This document shows, piece by piece, positions 47,444 through 56,819 of a DNA stretch of 64,000 bases; positions within the stretch are counted from its first letter, which is position 1; the number at the start of each line of letters is the position of its first letter. Under the pieces are notes generated by a model. That model was not told the DNA's origin, did not search any database, and worked only from the letters and a program-made list of their open reading frames with translations. Origin of the DNA: Acetivibrio clariflavus DSM 19732 (GTDB taxonomy: Bacteria; Bacillota; Clostridia; Acetivibrionales; Acetivibrionaceae). The stretch is taken from NCBI RefSeq assembly GCF_000237085.1, contig NC_016627.1, positions 3,720,118 to 3,784,117 of the forward strand, read 5' to 3'. A program made the translations under genes and the position numbers.

Positions 47444-47653
47444 CTACTCTCCCCAAAGTGTTTTCAGTAAATTCTTTATTGGAAGTATCGGGCTTATAAA
47501 ATCTACATCCAAACTTAAGAGCAATCCAATGCAAAGAGAAATAATCCCAAGCGCCAAATTCACAAAAAAATCCTTCCACTGTTTTTGCTTATAAAGCGGG
47601 ACAAATTCATAAATTCCCAACAAGACATAAGCTGCCAGTACCAAGACAAACAT
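47444..47653 (-). CDS. Small two-helix protein of the ger operon (GerD-subunit-like)
   Basis: 69 residues with two membrane helices (MFVLVLAAYVLLGIYEFVPL and FVNLALGIISLCIGLLLSL). Tucked between gerC and gerB with gaps of 2 and 7 bases. Small two-helix 'D' subunits accompany some GerA-type receptors and tune germination; this matches by size, topology and place, but sequence similarity is unproven. Confidence 0.75.
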   Translation of the reverse strand: MFVLVLAAYVLLGIYEFVPLYKQKQWKDFFVNLALGIISLCIGLLLSLDVDFISPILPIKNLLKTLWGE

Positions 47654-47655
47654 GC

Positions 47656-48807
47656 TTACTCCTCCACTTCAAAAGGTTTTGCCAGCTGAGCACTGTTTAT
47701 TATTTTAACCTTTGTGTTTGTTTTAACTTTCAAGTTGCGAAACTCTTCTTTCCAGCTCCCCCGAATCTCTTTCCACAAACGGGGTTCATTCCTATACAGC
47801 TTTATTGCAAATCCAAATATATCTGTGTTATATTGTGTTTGAACTTTCTCAACTAATTCTGTAACTCTTTTATTAATCAAATTCTCATAATGATGTTTAA
47901 GCTGTGTCCGTCCATCTTCTCCAATCACATCCCCTATATCGTTAATTTCATTTATTGCCGCTTCTATTTCAATATCTATTTCCATCGCCAGACTATTTTC
48001 GTCTATGATAGGTTTCAGTTTTGTTTTGCTTTTAAATATTTCCAGTGTAACATAACTGCCCGCTACTTTTTCTTCACTGTAAATTACGCCTCCTTTTACT
48101 TCATTTTGTATAAAGAGCATTGTCTGTGTATCGAGCTCATCTAAAAATCCCACAAGCCTGTCTGACCTAAAAACAGCAGTTCCAATAATTTCAACCCTCT
48201 TTTGGCCATTTATATCTTTAATACTTATTACAGGTGCTACAGGATTACCTCCTTCTGTCGAAAGTACATTTATAAATTGTCTGATATCTTCAGCAGGAGC
48301 TTTCCCTAAATTTCTCTGGTTATGAAGCATTTTTTCCAATTGAAAGGATAATACTTCACTTGTTACCGGCTTTCCCTCAAATATTTCTTTTGCTGTCTCA
48401 TGCTTAGATACCAGCAAGTAAATATTTTCTCTGGCTTCAGTATCGCGGCTAAACCAGTCTATAATCTTCACCAAACCTTCTTTTGCAATGTCCTGACTGA
48501 CAATAACAACTTTTGCATGACTCCAGTAAGCTTTTTTTCCTATGTACGAGATTATACTCCTTATAGCCTCAAACATCGAATTTCCTTCTAATGAAATAAT
48601 CTTGGTCAGCAGTTGGGTTTCAGTGCCTCCTCTCAATTCGACAATTTCCATAGTAACTAAGTAATTTTTATTTATTCCTTTATCAACAGCAACTCCTGCA
48701 ACTATGGCTATTTCATCAATTTCACGATAGTTCCAGCAGCCCGATAGAAATAACATGGATAAAGAAATAAGTAAAAGAAGCATTACCGTTCTTATTTTTT
48801 TTACCAT
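47656..48807 (-). CDS. Spore germination lipoprotein GerC-type
   Basis: 383 residues: lipobox in ISLSMLFLSGCWNYREIDEI (Cys about 22; CWNYREID is the Ger(x)C hallmark), AIVAGVAVDKG, and SHAKVVIVSQDIAKEGLV. Three-domain GerAC fold, anchored on the outer side of the spore inner membrane. One base after gerA; GGAGAAG ribosome site. Confidence 0.92.
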   Translation of the reverse strand: MVKKIRTVMLLLLISLSMLFLSGCWNYREIDEIAIVAGVAVDKGINKNYLVTMEIVELRGGTETQLLTKIISLEGNSMFEAIRSIISYIGKKAYWSHAKVVIVSQDIAKEGLVKIIDWFSRDTEARENIYLLVSKHETAKEIFEGKPVTSEVLSFQLEKMLHNQRNLGKAPAEDIRQFINVLSTEGGNPVAPVISIKDINGQKRVEIIGTAVFRSDRLVGFLDELDTQTMLFIQNEVKGGVIYSEEKVAGSYVTLEIFKSKTKLKPIIDENSLAMEIDIEIEAAINEINDIGDVIGEDGRTQLKHHYENLINKRVTELVEKVQTQYNTDIFGFAIKLYRNEPRLWKEIRGSWKEEFRNLKVKTNTKVKIINSAQLAKPFEVEE

Positions 48808-48808
48808 A

Positions 48809-50365
48809 CTATCTTCTCCTGTTCTTTCCTACTGTTTGCCTAACCAGATTTCTTGCGGCAATAATTTTAGGCCGCAAAGTCATAGTCCACCATGGTGCTC
48901 GAATCCAGGAATCCTGCCCGTCATGGTCGGTTATTCTGGTTATGCTCAGCAAATACGGAACCCCAAAGGACCGCATACTTGAAAGGTGAAGAACTATAAT
49001 CAAAAATCCGAATATAACTCCATAGATCCCCAATATCGAAGCCATAAACAGCAGAAAAAAACGTGTAAATATTATGGCAGTCAACATTCTTGCATTCAAC
49101 AGGGTTAATATGCCTGACACAGCTGTAATAACTATTACGGGCGCACTTACAAGTTTTGCATTTATCGCTGCCTCACCCAATACCAAGGCACCGACAATAT
49201 TAATTGCCTGTCCGATGGACAAAGGCATTCTTGCTCCAGCCTCCCTGAGAATGTCAAATATCAAAAGCATAATGAAAAAGGACAATGCCGTAGGAAAAGG
49301 AACCCCCTGCCTTGACGCCGAAAAACTCAACAATACCGGAGTGGGCAGCATTTCCTGATGATATGTAACTATAGCCATATAAACAGCCGGTATAGTCACT
49401 GCCGAAATGGTTGCAGTTGTACGAATAAATCTGTTAAAGGAAGCCAGAATATAGTTATTGTAATAGTCTTCGTTTGCCTGAGCATTTTCAACTATAATAT
49501 AAGGAACGGTTAAAACGGCCGGACTTCCGTCAACAATAATTGCTATTCTACCTTCTAACAGTTTTGCAGCAACAACATCCGGCCTTTCACTGTAGCCTAC
49601 CGTACAAAAAGGTGAAAAAGGTTCATCCCGTATTAATTCCTGGATATACCCGGAATCTATTATGCCGTCTATATTTATATCATCCAAACGTCTCCTGAGT
49701 TCATTTAAAATATTTAATGACACAATGTCACTTATATAACATACGCAGACTTTAGTACGAGTCCTCTGGCCGATTACTCTAAATTCTGTCTTAAATAGAG
49801 GACATTTTATCCTTCTTCTAAGCAAAACCAGATTAGTCTCGAGAGACTCTGTGAAACCTTCTCTCGGTCCACGCATCAATCTTTCCGATTCGGGTTCTGT
49901 TATAGCTCTTTTTTCCCAATCGTTTGCCCTTATAACCAACGCTTCATCATATCCATCGAGAAAAAATACCACATCGCCGCAAATAATAGCATCTACAACA
50001 CTGTCAACATTCCTGCTGGAAACAAGATAATTGTTAACCAAAACCTTGAACTGCAATTCTTCCAGCAAATTATTGGCAGATATATCCTGAGTCAAATTGC
50101 TGTCAAGTACAGGCTTGATAATACTTTCATTTATGATTAACTGATTAACCATACCATCAAAATAAATAATGCAGCACTTTGCAGCTTTCAGAAACTTGTT
50201 CTGAAAACGCCTGACAACCAATGTTTCATCGTCTGAAAGAATACTTTTAACAAGATTTATATTGTCTTCCAGTGATTTTCCCAATTCTTTATCTTGCTTT
50301 GATTTATTACTTTCTGAATCAATGTTATTGTTACCCGACTTTTTTTTCTTATCTTTTCCAAACAT
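48809..50365 (-). CDS. Spore germination protein GerA-type
   Basis: A subunit of the germinant receptor, 518 residues. Hydrophilic N-terminal third (GKDKKKKSGNNN...), then GerA-type blocks: VDAIICGDVVFFLDGYDEAL, SPFCTVGYSERPDVVAAKLLEGR with VAIIVDGSP-like IAIIVDGSPAVLTVPYI, PLSIGQAINIVGALVLGEAA and four or five helices near the end. Start at 50365 (MFGKDKKKK) with GGGTGATT; 50392 is a longer option. First gene of the four-gene operon gerA-gerC-gerD-like-gerB. Confidence 0.92.
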   Translation of the reverse strand: MFGKDKKKKSGNNNIDSESNKSKQDKELGKSLEDNINLVKSILSDDETLVVRRFQNKFLKAAKCCIIYFDGMVNQLIINESIIKPVLDSNLTQDISANNLLEELQFKVLVNNYLVSSRNVDSVVDAIICGDVVFFLDGYDEALVIRANDWEKRAITEPESERLMRGPREGFTESLETNLVLLRRRIKCPLFKTEFRVIGQRTRTKVCVCYISDIVSLNILNELRRRLDDINIDGIIDSGYIQELIRDEPFSPFCTVGYSERPDVVAAKLLEGRIAIIVDGSPAVLTVPYIIVENAQANEDYYNNYILASFNRFIRTTATISAVTIPAVYMAIVTYHQEMLPTPVLLSFSASRQGVPFPTALSFFIMLLIFDILREAGARMPLSIGQAINIVGALVLGEAAINAKLVSAPVIVITAVSGILTLLNARMLTAIIFTRFFLLFMASILGIYGVIFGFLIIVLHLSSMRSFGVPYLLSITRITDHDGQDSWIRAPWWTMTLRPKIIAARNLVRQTVGKNRRR

Positions 50366-50489
50366 AGAATCACCCGAATTGATTATTGACATTAAACCTT
50401 AAGTTTAAACATTATACTTGAAATATAAGAATACTCTTGAAATATATCGCAGAATATAATAAAATATACTAAAATATTATTTAATAATA

Positions 50490-50715
50490 AGGTTAAGTCA
50501 ATGATGGGGAAAACAGTGGACACTTCCGTATAAGAGAGTTGATGGATGGTGCAAATCAACCGAAGTACACTTGATATTCCACCCTTGAGACGTTGGCGAT
50601 GAGCCAAACCGCCGCAACGGTTATTGCAATGAGTGAGTTAGGTTTTCTAACTAATCTAGGTGGCACCACGGGTATAATCTCTCGTCCTTAATGTTTTAGG
50701 GTCGAGGGTTTTTTA
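50490..50715 (+). promoter_or_regulatory. T-box riboswitch, probably serine-specific
   Basis: The T-box sequence AGGTGGCACCACGG (50658-50671) is followed by a terminator (CTCGTCCT...AGGGTCGAG then TTTTTT, 50681-50714). Upstream is a Stem I with GATGGATGGTGCAAATCAACC in its upper part; on its 3' side TCC at 50578-50580 lies directly before ACCC-TTGAG, where the specifier codon is expected. TCC is a serine codon, matching serC downstream. Uncharged tRNA-Ser would bind and prevent termination. The specifier position was read by eye without folding. Confidence 0.85.
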
Positions 50716-50768
50716 TTTATACATAAGTTAAAAATCAACTTAAAAATAATATATAAGGAGTGAACAAT

Positions 50769-51884
50769 ATGAAACCTGCAAACAAACCTTCAAATCCATG
50801 CTTCTCATCCGGTCCATGTGCAAAACATCCCGGATACACCATCGATGAACTGAAGGATGCACCTTTAGGAAGGTCCCACAGAAGCAGCCTTGGAAAAGAA
50901 AAGCTGGCATTGTCCATAGCAAAAACAAAAGAAATACTTAATATTCCTGAAGATTATAAAGTCGGTATAGTACCTGCTTCCGATACCGGTGCTTTCGAAA
51001 TGCTTATGTGGAATGTTTTGGGTCCGAGACCGGTGGATGTTTTAGTCTTTGAATCCTTCGGAAAAGGCTGGGCAAACGACATCAAAAATGAACTCAAACT
51101 GGAAAATGTCAATATATTATCTGCCGATTACGGTGAATTGCCAGACTTAAGTCAGGTAAACTTTGACCACGATGTGGTATTTACCTGGAACGGTACTACC
51201 AGCGGTGTAAAAATCCCTAACGGTGATTGGATTCCAAGCGACAGAAAGGGATTAACCCTATGTGACGCAACTTCAGCTGTATTTGCCATGGATATTCCCT
51301 GGGATAAAATTGATGCCCTGACTTTCTCCTGGCAGAAAGTTCTAGGCGGTGAAGCTGCCCACGGAATGCTTGTAATATCACCGAGGGTTGTTGAAAGATT
51401 AGAGTCATATAATCCACCATGGCCATTGCCAAAAATATTCAGAATAAAGAAGAAAGGCAAACTCGATGAATCAATATTCGAAGGTTCCACTATCAATACT
51501 CCGTCCATGCTTTGTAACGAAGACTATCTCCAGGCTCTAAAATGGGCAGAGTCCATAGGCGGACTTAAGGCCATGATTGCAAGAAGCGAAGAAAACTTAA
51601 GCGTACTCGAAGACTTTGTTGCAAAACACAATTGGATACATTTCCTGGCCAAAGAAAAACAATACCGTTCAAATACAAGTGTATGTTTTACCGTTGATTT
51701 ACCGGAAGACAAGCTTAAGAACATGATAAAACTGCTTGCAGAAGAAAAAGTCGCGTATGATATAGGCTCTTACAAAGAAGCACCAACTGGTTTAAGAATT
51801 TGGTGCGGTGCAACAGTAGAAAAATCCGATCTCGAATTGTTGTGCCAGTGGTTGGAATGGGCATATGAGAGTGTTTCAAAATAA
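50769..51884 (+). CDS. serC: Phosphoserine aminotransferase
   Basis: PLP enzyme converting 3-phosphohydroxypyruvate and glutamate to phosphoserine and 2-oxoglutarate in serine synthesis. 371 residues of the alpha-proteobacterial/archaeal-type branch: [56 protein letters not shown], and the PLP Lys in [18 protein letters not shown]. Start at 50769 after AAGGAGTGAACAAT (in-frame GTG at 50760 is upstream of the spacing). Controlled by the T-box in its leader; a terminator follows. No serA or serB nearby. Confidence 0.93.
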   Translation: MKPANKPSNPCFSSGPCAKHPGYTIDELKDAPLGRSHRSSLGKEKLALSIAKTKEILNIPEDYKVGIVPASDTGAFEMLMWNVLGPRPVDVLVFESFGKGWANDIKNELKLENVNILSADYGELPDLSQVNFDHDVVFTWNGTTSGVKIPNGDWIPSDRKGLTLCDATSAVFAMDIPWDKIDALTFSWQKVLGGEAAHGMLVISPRVVERLESYNPPWPLPKIFRIKKKGKLDESIFEGSTINTPSMLCNEDYLQALKWAESIGGLKAMIARSEENLSVLEDFVAKHNWIHFLAKEKQYRSNTSVCFTVDLPEDKLKNMIKLLAEEKVAYDIGSYKEAPTGLRIWCGATVEKSDLELLCQWLEWAYESVSK

Positions 51885-51895
51885 TTTTAATTCTT

Positions 51896-51930
51896 AAAGA
51901 CTCCAACAGCATTATGCCTATGGAGTCTTT
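51896..51930 (+). terminator. Terminator of serC
   Basis: AAAGACTCCA and TGGAGTCTTT stem followed by TATTTTG. Confidence 0.88.
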
Positions 51931-51964
51931 TATTTTGCCTTTTCAACTATAAATAAAAAATCAA

Positions 51965-51981
51965 AGGGGCATGATGCCCCT
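51965..51981 (-). terminator. Terminator of bioY (also usable on plus strand)
   Basis: AGGGGCAT-G-ATGCCCCT stem; T-rich sequence on both sides (TTTGATTTTTTATTT on the minus strand). Located 36 bases after the bioY stop. Confidence 0.8.
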
Positions 51982-52016
51982 ATCTTTTTTTGTAAAAAAC
52001 AAAACAGACTAATACT

Positions 52017-52565
52017 TTAAGCCATATACAAATTGGCCTTGATTAAACTTTTGCGAATTTGAGGACCTACTATAGCTGCACTTGCGATTTTAGCCAAATC
52101 TCCCGGTATAAACGGAATTACGCCTAAAGACAATGCTTTACTGATTGATATATTAGCTTGATAGGCCAGCCAAACAGTCCCAAACATATAACATACCACA
52201 GTGCCTAATACCATTCCTGCAAAGCATAAATATCTTTTTTCAAAAAAAGTATCGATAAAAAATCCGGAAATCAGAGCCATAAATATAAATCCCACAAGAT
52301 ATCCACCGGTCGGACCAACGAGCTTTGCAGGGCCACCGGTAAATCTGGAAAATACCGGCACTCCCATAGAACCGATAAGCATATATATTATGTAGCTAAT
52401 AGTTCCCTTTTTCATACCGATTGTATAAAGTGCAAAATAGATAGCCAGATTTGTAAAAGAAATAGGCACTACACCAATAGGAATAGATAAAGGCCCTAGA
52501 ATACAAATAACTGCAGCCATTATTCCAACACTTGCCAAGTAATAAGTTTTTGATTTGCTTTCCAT
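52017..52565 (-). CDS. bioY: Biotin transporter substrate-binding component BioY
   Basis: S-component of an ECF-type vitamin transporter, 182 residues, six helices. Typical BioY stretches: SIPIGVVPISFTNLAIY, GSMGVPVFSRFTGGPAKLVG followed by PTGGYLVGF, and SLGVIPFIPGDLAKI. Works with shared EcfA/EcfT (not in this window) or alone. GGGGGAGAAAAC precedes the ATG. A long palindrome upstream (52628-52670) resembles a BirA site, so repression by biotin is likely. Confidence 0.93.
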   Translation of the reverse strand: MESKSKTYYLASVGIMAAVICILGPLSIPIGVVPISFTNLAIYFALYTIGMKKGTISYIIYMLIGSMGVPVFSRFTGGPAKLVGPTGGYLVGFIFMALISGFFIDTFFEKRYLCFAGMVLGTVVCYMFGTVWLAYQANISISKALSLGVIPFIPGDLAKIASAAIVGPQIRKSLIKANLYMA

Positions 52566-52627
52566 GTTTTCTCCCCCTTCGTTTTTTATCCAAAATAGGC
52601 TCTATTCCGAAGTATATAAAAACAAGA

Positions 52628-52670
52628 CACTATTGTCAACTAATTTTTAATATTTCAGTTAACAATAGTG
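52628..52670. promoter_or_regulatory. BirA-like operator in front of bioY
   Basis: Fourteen-base arms CACTATTGTCAACT and AGTTAACAATAGTG (one mismatch) around a 15-base centre. The core TTGTCAAC ... GTTAACAA matches the BirA operator type known in clostridia and bacilli. It lies 63 bases before the bioY ATG, in the promoter zone. Confidence 0.85.
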
Positions 52671-52763
52671 CACAAGATAAAATCTACATATATTTATCGT
52701 ACGGTATAACATTCAGAATATATTTAGATATGAAAAGCTGTGACTTACAGTAAAATTTCTTTT

Positions 52764-53282
52764 TTACAAACTTTCATAGGATACAAGCTCGCTCAAAGGA
52801 CGGCGGAGTTTTTCATGCCTGTCGGGTGATGCTGCCTCACCATCGGCATAGCCTATTGCCAAAATATTTATAGGCTCTATATGATCCGGCAAATTAAACT
52901 CAGCTTTAATAACATCGGGCTTGAAATAGCATATCCAAACGCTGCCCAACCCCAATTCCGTTGCCTGCAGCATCATATGATCAGTAACAATGCTGACATC
53001 TATATCTAGAATATTTTTGCCGTCAAAAGGCCTCTTCCAGACTGCATTATGATCTCCGCAAACAATAATAGCCAAAGGTGCTCCAAAAATATTCGCCGCT
53101 TTTTTGATTTTTTCAAGCCCTTCTTCCTCCTGTACGACTATTAGCTTGAAAGGCTGGTTATTACAGCCGGTAGGTGCAACTCTGCCCGCTTCTAAAATTT
53201 TCAATAACTTGTCTTTTTCCACCTTTTTAGACTGATACTTCCTAACAGAATATCTCTTCTTTGCCAACTCCAAAAAATCCAT
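52764..53282 (-). CDS. Nitroreductase-family flavoprotein
   Basis: 172 residues: FLELAKKRYSVRKYQSKKV (FMN-phosphate binding start RYSVRKY), GRVAPTGCNNQPFKLIVV, and a C-terminal ELGLGSVWICYF..INILAIGYADGE. FMN-dependent reductase of unknown substrate; short version of the family. Start at 53282 (MDFLELAKK), with GAAGGGATGATAAAT; 53309 is an alternative. The intergenic region to 53609 holds no gene. Confidence 0.88.
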   Translation of the reverse strand: MDFLELAKKRYSVRKYQSKKVEKDKLLKILEAGRVAPTGCNNQPFKLIVVQEEEGLEKIKKAANIFGAPLAIIVCGDHNAVWKRPFDGKNILDIDVSIVTDHMMLQATELGLGSVWICYFKPDVIKAEFNLPDHIEPINILAIGYADGEAASPDRHEKLRRPLSELVSYESL

Positions 53283-53609
53283 ATTTATCATCCCTTCTAT
53301 ATTTAACATATTCTCCCTCGGATATATTTTCCCAAATTATTATATAATATCAAATACCCTTTTTCTATACGTTTTACTGTATCTACCCCCTGTCAATTTT
53401 CATCACTCATAAATTTAACCGTCTCATAATTCGGCAAAACTGTAAGATAAACGCATAAACAGCAATAATTTAAGCAAAAATAAAGCTGATACTGTTACAG
53501 CGTCTCAAAATAATACCTCCCATTGGATAAAATAGCTAGAAATTTTGTTATTATAAAGCATTTGATGGGTATTAATAATATGACACAATAAATAAGGAGA
53601 GGATGCAAT

Positions 53610-54377
53610 ATGTCAGATTTGTTTGATCTGAAAGGAAAAGTAGCAATTGTAACCGGCGCATCTTCAGGATTAGGTGTCCAATTTGCAAAAGCACTGGCAA
53701 GACAGGGCGCTAATGTAGCAATTGTTGCAAGGCGAATTGAAAAGTTAGAAGCGGTAAAAGCAGATATAGAGAAGTTGGGTGTAAAATGTTTGGCTTTAAA
53801 ATGTGATGTGTCAAAATCGGAAGAAATAAAAAACACTGTAAGCAAAGTTAAGGAATATTTCGGCACCATAGATATCCTGGTAAACAATGCAGGCATTGGC
53901 ATGGCCGGACCGGCCGAAGAACAGTCGGATGAGTTGTGGGAAACCATGATGAGTGTCAACCTAAACGGTGCTTATTACTTTGCCCGGGAAGTAGGAAAAA
54001 TTATGATTGAAAAAAGATACGGTAAAATAATCAATATCGGTTCCATACACAGCACCGTTGCAATGAAGGATCTGCCCATAACTGCATATTGTACCACAAA
54101 AGGCGGGCTTGAGATGCTTACAAAGGCACTTGCCAATGAATGGGCCAAATACAATATCACCGTCAATGCAATTGGTCCGGCATACTTCCCAAGCGAAATG
54201 ACTGAAGATGTCTTGTCAAATAAGGATTTTCTGGAATATATAAATTCAAGATGCCCTATGGGAAGGCCAGGTAGGGACGGCGAACTTGACGGAGCTCTCA
54301 TATACTTTGCTTCAGATGCTTCAAGCTACACTACAGGACAGTTGTTAACAGTAGACGGCGGTTGGACAACCATCTAA
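53610..54377 (+). CDS. Short-chain dehydrogenase/reductase (FabG/gluconate 5-dehydrogenase-like)
   Basis: 255 residues, Rossmann NAD(P) enzyme. TGASSGLG at about 16-23, the NNAG block (LVNNAGIGMAG), catalytic Ser in NIGSIHSTVA and Tyr-x3-Lys in AYCTTKGGLEML, and the C-terminal YTTGQLLTVDGGWT. Classical SDR; closest in look to gluconate 5-dehydrogenase or 3-oxoacyl reductases, substrate undetermined. AAGGAGAGGATGCAAT ribosome site; own terminator. Confidence 0.92.
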   Translation: MSDLFDLKGKVAIVTGASSGLGVQFAKALARQGANVAIVARRIEKLEAVKADIEKLGVKCLALKCDVSKSEEIKNTVSKVKEYFGTIDILVNNAGIGMAGPAEEQSDELWETMMSVNLNGAYYFAREVGKIMIEKRYGKIINIGSIHSTVAMKDLPITAYCTTKGGLEMLTKALANEWAKYNITVNAIGPAYFPSEMTEDVLSNKDFLEYINSRCPMGRPGRDGELDGALIYFASDASSYTTGQLLTVDGGWTTI

Positions 54378-54415
54378 AATCAATTTGCACAGAACCAATA
54401 AGTATCAAAGTTTGC

Positions 54416-54448
54416 AAAAAACACTCTCAAGTTTTAAGAGTGTTTTTT
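54416..54448. terminator. Bidirectional terminator between SDR and squalene-cyclase-like gene
   Basis: AAAAAACACTCT and AGAGTGTTTTTT form a perfect 12-bp stem with nine-base loop. Confidence 0.9.
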
Positions 54449-54503
54449 GCTTTTCTTCATATTAAATTTTTTCTTTATGAGTTTTTACGCACATGCCCTC
54501 ACT

Positions 54504-55319
54504 TTAATCAAATTTTCTAAACTTCTTTAAAATCATTAGACCATCCAAAGTGAAAAGCGCATCCCATTTAGGCAGTTGAGGATAAGGGTTAACAATGCTT
54601 CCGCATTCTTTAATACTATCAACAAATACTTTTGCACATTTGTCAACTATATCCTCGGAAATAAAAGGAATTGCATGATACCAATATCTGCTAAACAGCG
54701 GATAATGATTTGCATTCTGTTCCAAAAACAATTCAAAGTCTTGCAAATACTGCTCAATAACAGTTTGTCCCTTTGGAAAACTCTTATTATATAATGCATA
54801 AATAAAAAACGGATAACTGTAAAACTCAATTTTTGAAGGAATTTCGATTTGCATGGCATAATCAAGTATTTTATCCTCACCATATCCACTATTGACACCG
54901 AGTTTCTCCAATAACCCTGCAATGGATAAAACTCTATCCTTATTAGGGTTTTCCCACCATGGTTGGTACGGATAATCTTTTAAATCTGCCGGCGGATGAT
55001 GAATATAGCCCTGGTCATTTATGTTATTAATCAGCCAATTGGATATACCGGATAAAATTTCTTTGTCAGGGTAATCCAGGATATCCATTATGTATAAAGC
55101 TGTTTCTATGCCAATCCCACTACTGCTTGGAGTCAATAAATCCGGTTCAATGCCATTGCCGAATCCCCCATCATCATTTTGATATGCTATTAATGATTTG
55201 ACACAAGCTTCCTTTGAACCATTCTCAAAAAAGTACTGAAACAATTTTCTTTCTAAAAGCCTTCCTTCTGAATATATAAAGTTTTTAACAGCATAAAACT
55301 TTGAATGTTCAATAAGCAT
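54504..55319 (-). CDS. Prenyltransferase/squalene-cyclase-repeat protein
   Basis: 271 residues of alpha-alpha barrel type. Repeats: SLIAYQNDDGGFGNGIEPDL, then ISNWLINNINDQGYIHH, DRVLSIAGLLEKLGV and LPKWDALFTLDGLMILKKF. The QNxDGGFG motif is the family mark, but the acidic DxDD motif of cyclases is not present, so a structural or undefined role is likely. Start ATG 55319 after AAAGGGTGTTAACA (GTG 55328 alternative). Confidence 0.8.
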   Translation of the reverse strand: MLIEHSKFYAVKNFIYSEGRLLERKLFQYFFENGSKEACVKSLIAYQNDDGGFGNGIEPDLLTPSSSGIGIETALYIMDILDYPDKEILSGISNWLINNINDQGYIHHPPADLKDYPYQPWWENPNKDRVLSIAGLLEKLGVNSGYGEDKILDYAMQIEIPSKIEFYSYPFFIYALYNKSFPKGQTVIEQYLQDFELFLEQNANHYPLFSRYWYHAIPFISEDIVDKCAKVFVDSIKECGSIVNPYPQLPKWDALFTLDGLMILKKFRKFD

Positions 55320-55532
55320 TGTTAACACCCTTTACCATGTAAAATAAATATATTTAACAGTTTATCCTTTTAACATTATACCATTCTTTTCAGAAAGTAT
55401 CTTACCAAAGCAATAATAACAGAAGGTCGGGCTCAAACCTGCGCTAAGCTTATCTTGATTCCTTTCAGTTTATAATGTATAATATAAATATGAAACATTG
55501 TTCATATATTCATATATGCCGGAGGGATTAAC

Positions 55533-56141
55533 ATGGATATATCCGACATTATTTCATTGGTATTACTGATTGCTTTTGCTGCAGCCTACATTCTCAAACT
55601 GGTATTTTTGAAGCGAAGGGAAAAAGTAAATGCTAATGTATTGGCAAAAGGAAAAAAAGATTTTTCGATTTATTGTACAGAAATGTCTGTTGGCATATCA
55701 AGTTCACTGTGGCTGCTGACTTGGATATTCGAGATCATATTTCATAATAAATTGTCCTCATTTCTTGATTACTTATTTATCAACACCTATACAACATATA
55801 CAGGCATATTTTTAACAGCTGTAGGAGTCTGTACATTTACTTCGGCAGCAATTTTTATGAAAAATTCATGGAGAGTGGGTATAGATAAAAACACAAAAAC
55901 AACGCTGGTAACCGACGGTATCTACAAATATAGTAGAAATCCTGCATTTATCGGCTTCTACTTGATGTTTATCGGTCTATTTTTTACCTACTCTAACCTT
56001 CTCACCTTATTTGTATTAGTCATAAACTTAATAACCTTTCACCGACTGATACTTCAAGAGGAAAAGCATTTATTATCTATGTTCGGTGCTGAGTATGAGA
56101 ACTATAAGAGAAAAGTTCCGAGGTATTTTTTGATATTCTAG
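55533..56141 (+). CDS. Isoprenylcysteine carboxyl methyltransferase-type membrane methyltransferase
   Basis: 202 residues, five helices. C-terminal SAM-binding block typical of ICMT/PEMT enzymes: TLVTDGIYKYSRNPAFIGFY, LILQEEKHLLSMFGAEYENY, and the ending KRKVPRYFLIF. In bacteria substrates are mostly unknown. GGAGGGATTAAC ribosome site. A decayed duplicate of its 5' end lies at 60001-60155. Confidence 0.88.
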   Translation: MDISDIISLVLLIAFAAAYILKLVFLKRREKVNANVLAKGKKDFSIYCTEMSVGISSSLWLLTWIFEIIFHNKLSSFLDYLFINTYTTYTGIFLTAVGVCTFTSAAIFMKNSWRVGIDKNTKTTLVTDGIYKYSRNPAFIGFYLMFIGLFFTYSNLLTLFVLVINLITFHRLILQEEKHLLSMFGAEYENYKRKVPRYFLIF

Positions 56142-56300
56142 AGTTTGATCCGTTACGTTCTTTTATTTTGCTTGGAATACATAGGAAATGATGATATAAT
56201 GATTTGGCACAGTATAAACCAAATACGTTCAAATTATGTATAAATTAAAAAAGTTTCATGCTTTTTACAGGAGGTTGTATGGAAAAGAAAAAGACAGTTC

Positions 56301-56819
56301 TCATGAATCCCTAATCCATGTTTGAGCCTTTGGATTTGCTTTTTTCAACCTTTCGGTACTTACTGCCGGCACACTGGCATCTCCAGTGCAAGCAACCAGC
56401 AAAACAGGACGTTCTCCGGCATTTTTAATTTGTTTTACCGGCTTTAACTCATTTACTTTATTACTACCAAACAACATTTTTAGTGAAAGTTTCACAAAAG
56501 GCTTTTCTATGGCTCCGATAAAACGAGGTATATGGTTTTGCTCCATCACATCTATTACCACATCCTCAAAAGATGAATATGCAGACATTGCAATTAAGGC
56601 ATCTTTTAGCCCATCTTGTGTTGCAAGATACATCTGCTTCTCTTCAAGGGAATAATCTGAAGCAAAGTATATGTCCTGTAAAGGATAATTTTCTGTGGCA
56701 TAGCCCTTGTAGTCAACATGCCGGTTAAGGAAAACAGGCATCGCAACAAAAGGTGTAACAACCAAAAATAGACAACATATAATCAAAATTATTGAAACTA
56801 GTTTTACAATACGCTTCAA
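56301..56819 (-). pseudogene. Alpha/beta hydrolase with internal deletion
   Basis: Signal-type N-terminal helix (VKLVSIILIICCLFLVVTPF), then EEKQMYLATQDGLK, which in relatives leads to the hydrolase core. Here it jumps to DALIAMSAYSSFEDVVIDVM, IEKPFVKLSLKMLFGSNK and PVLLVACTGDASVPA (the Asp loop), so the part with the nucleophile elbow is missing; the frame ends at RDS before the catalytic His. An in-frame deletion plus 3' truncation; surely inactive. Family call moderate. Confidence 0.6.
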
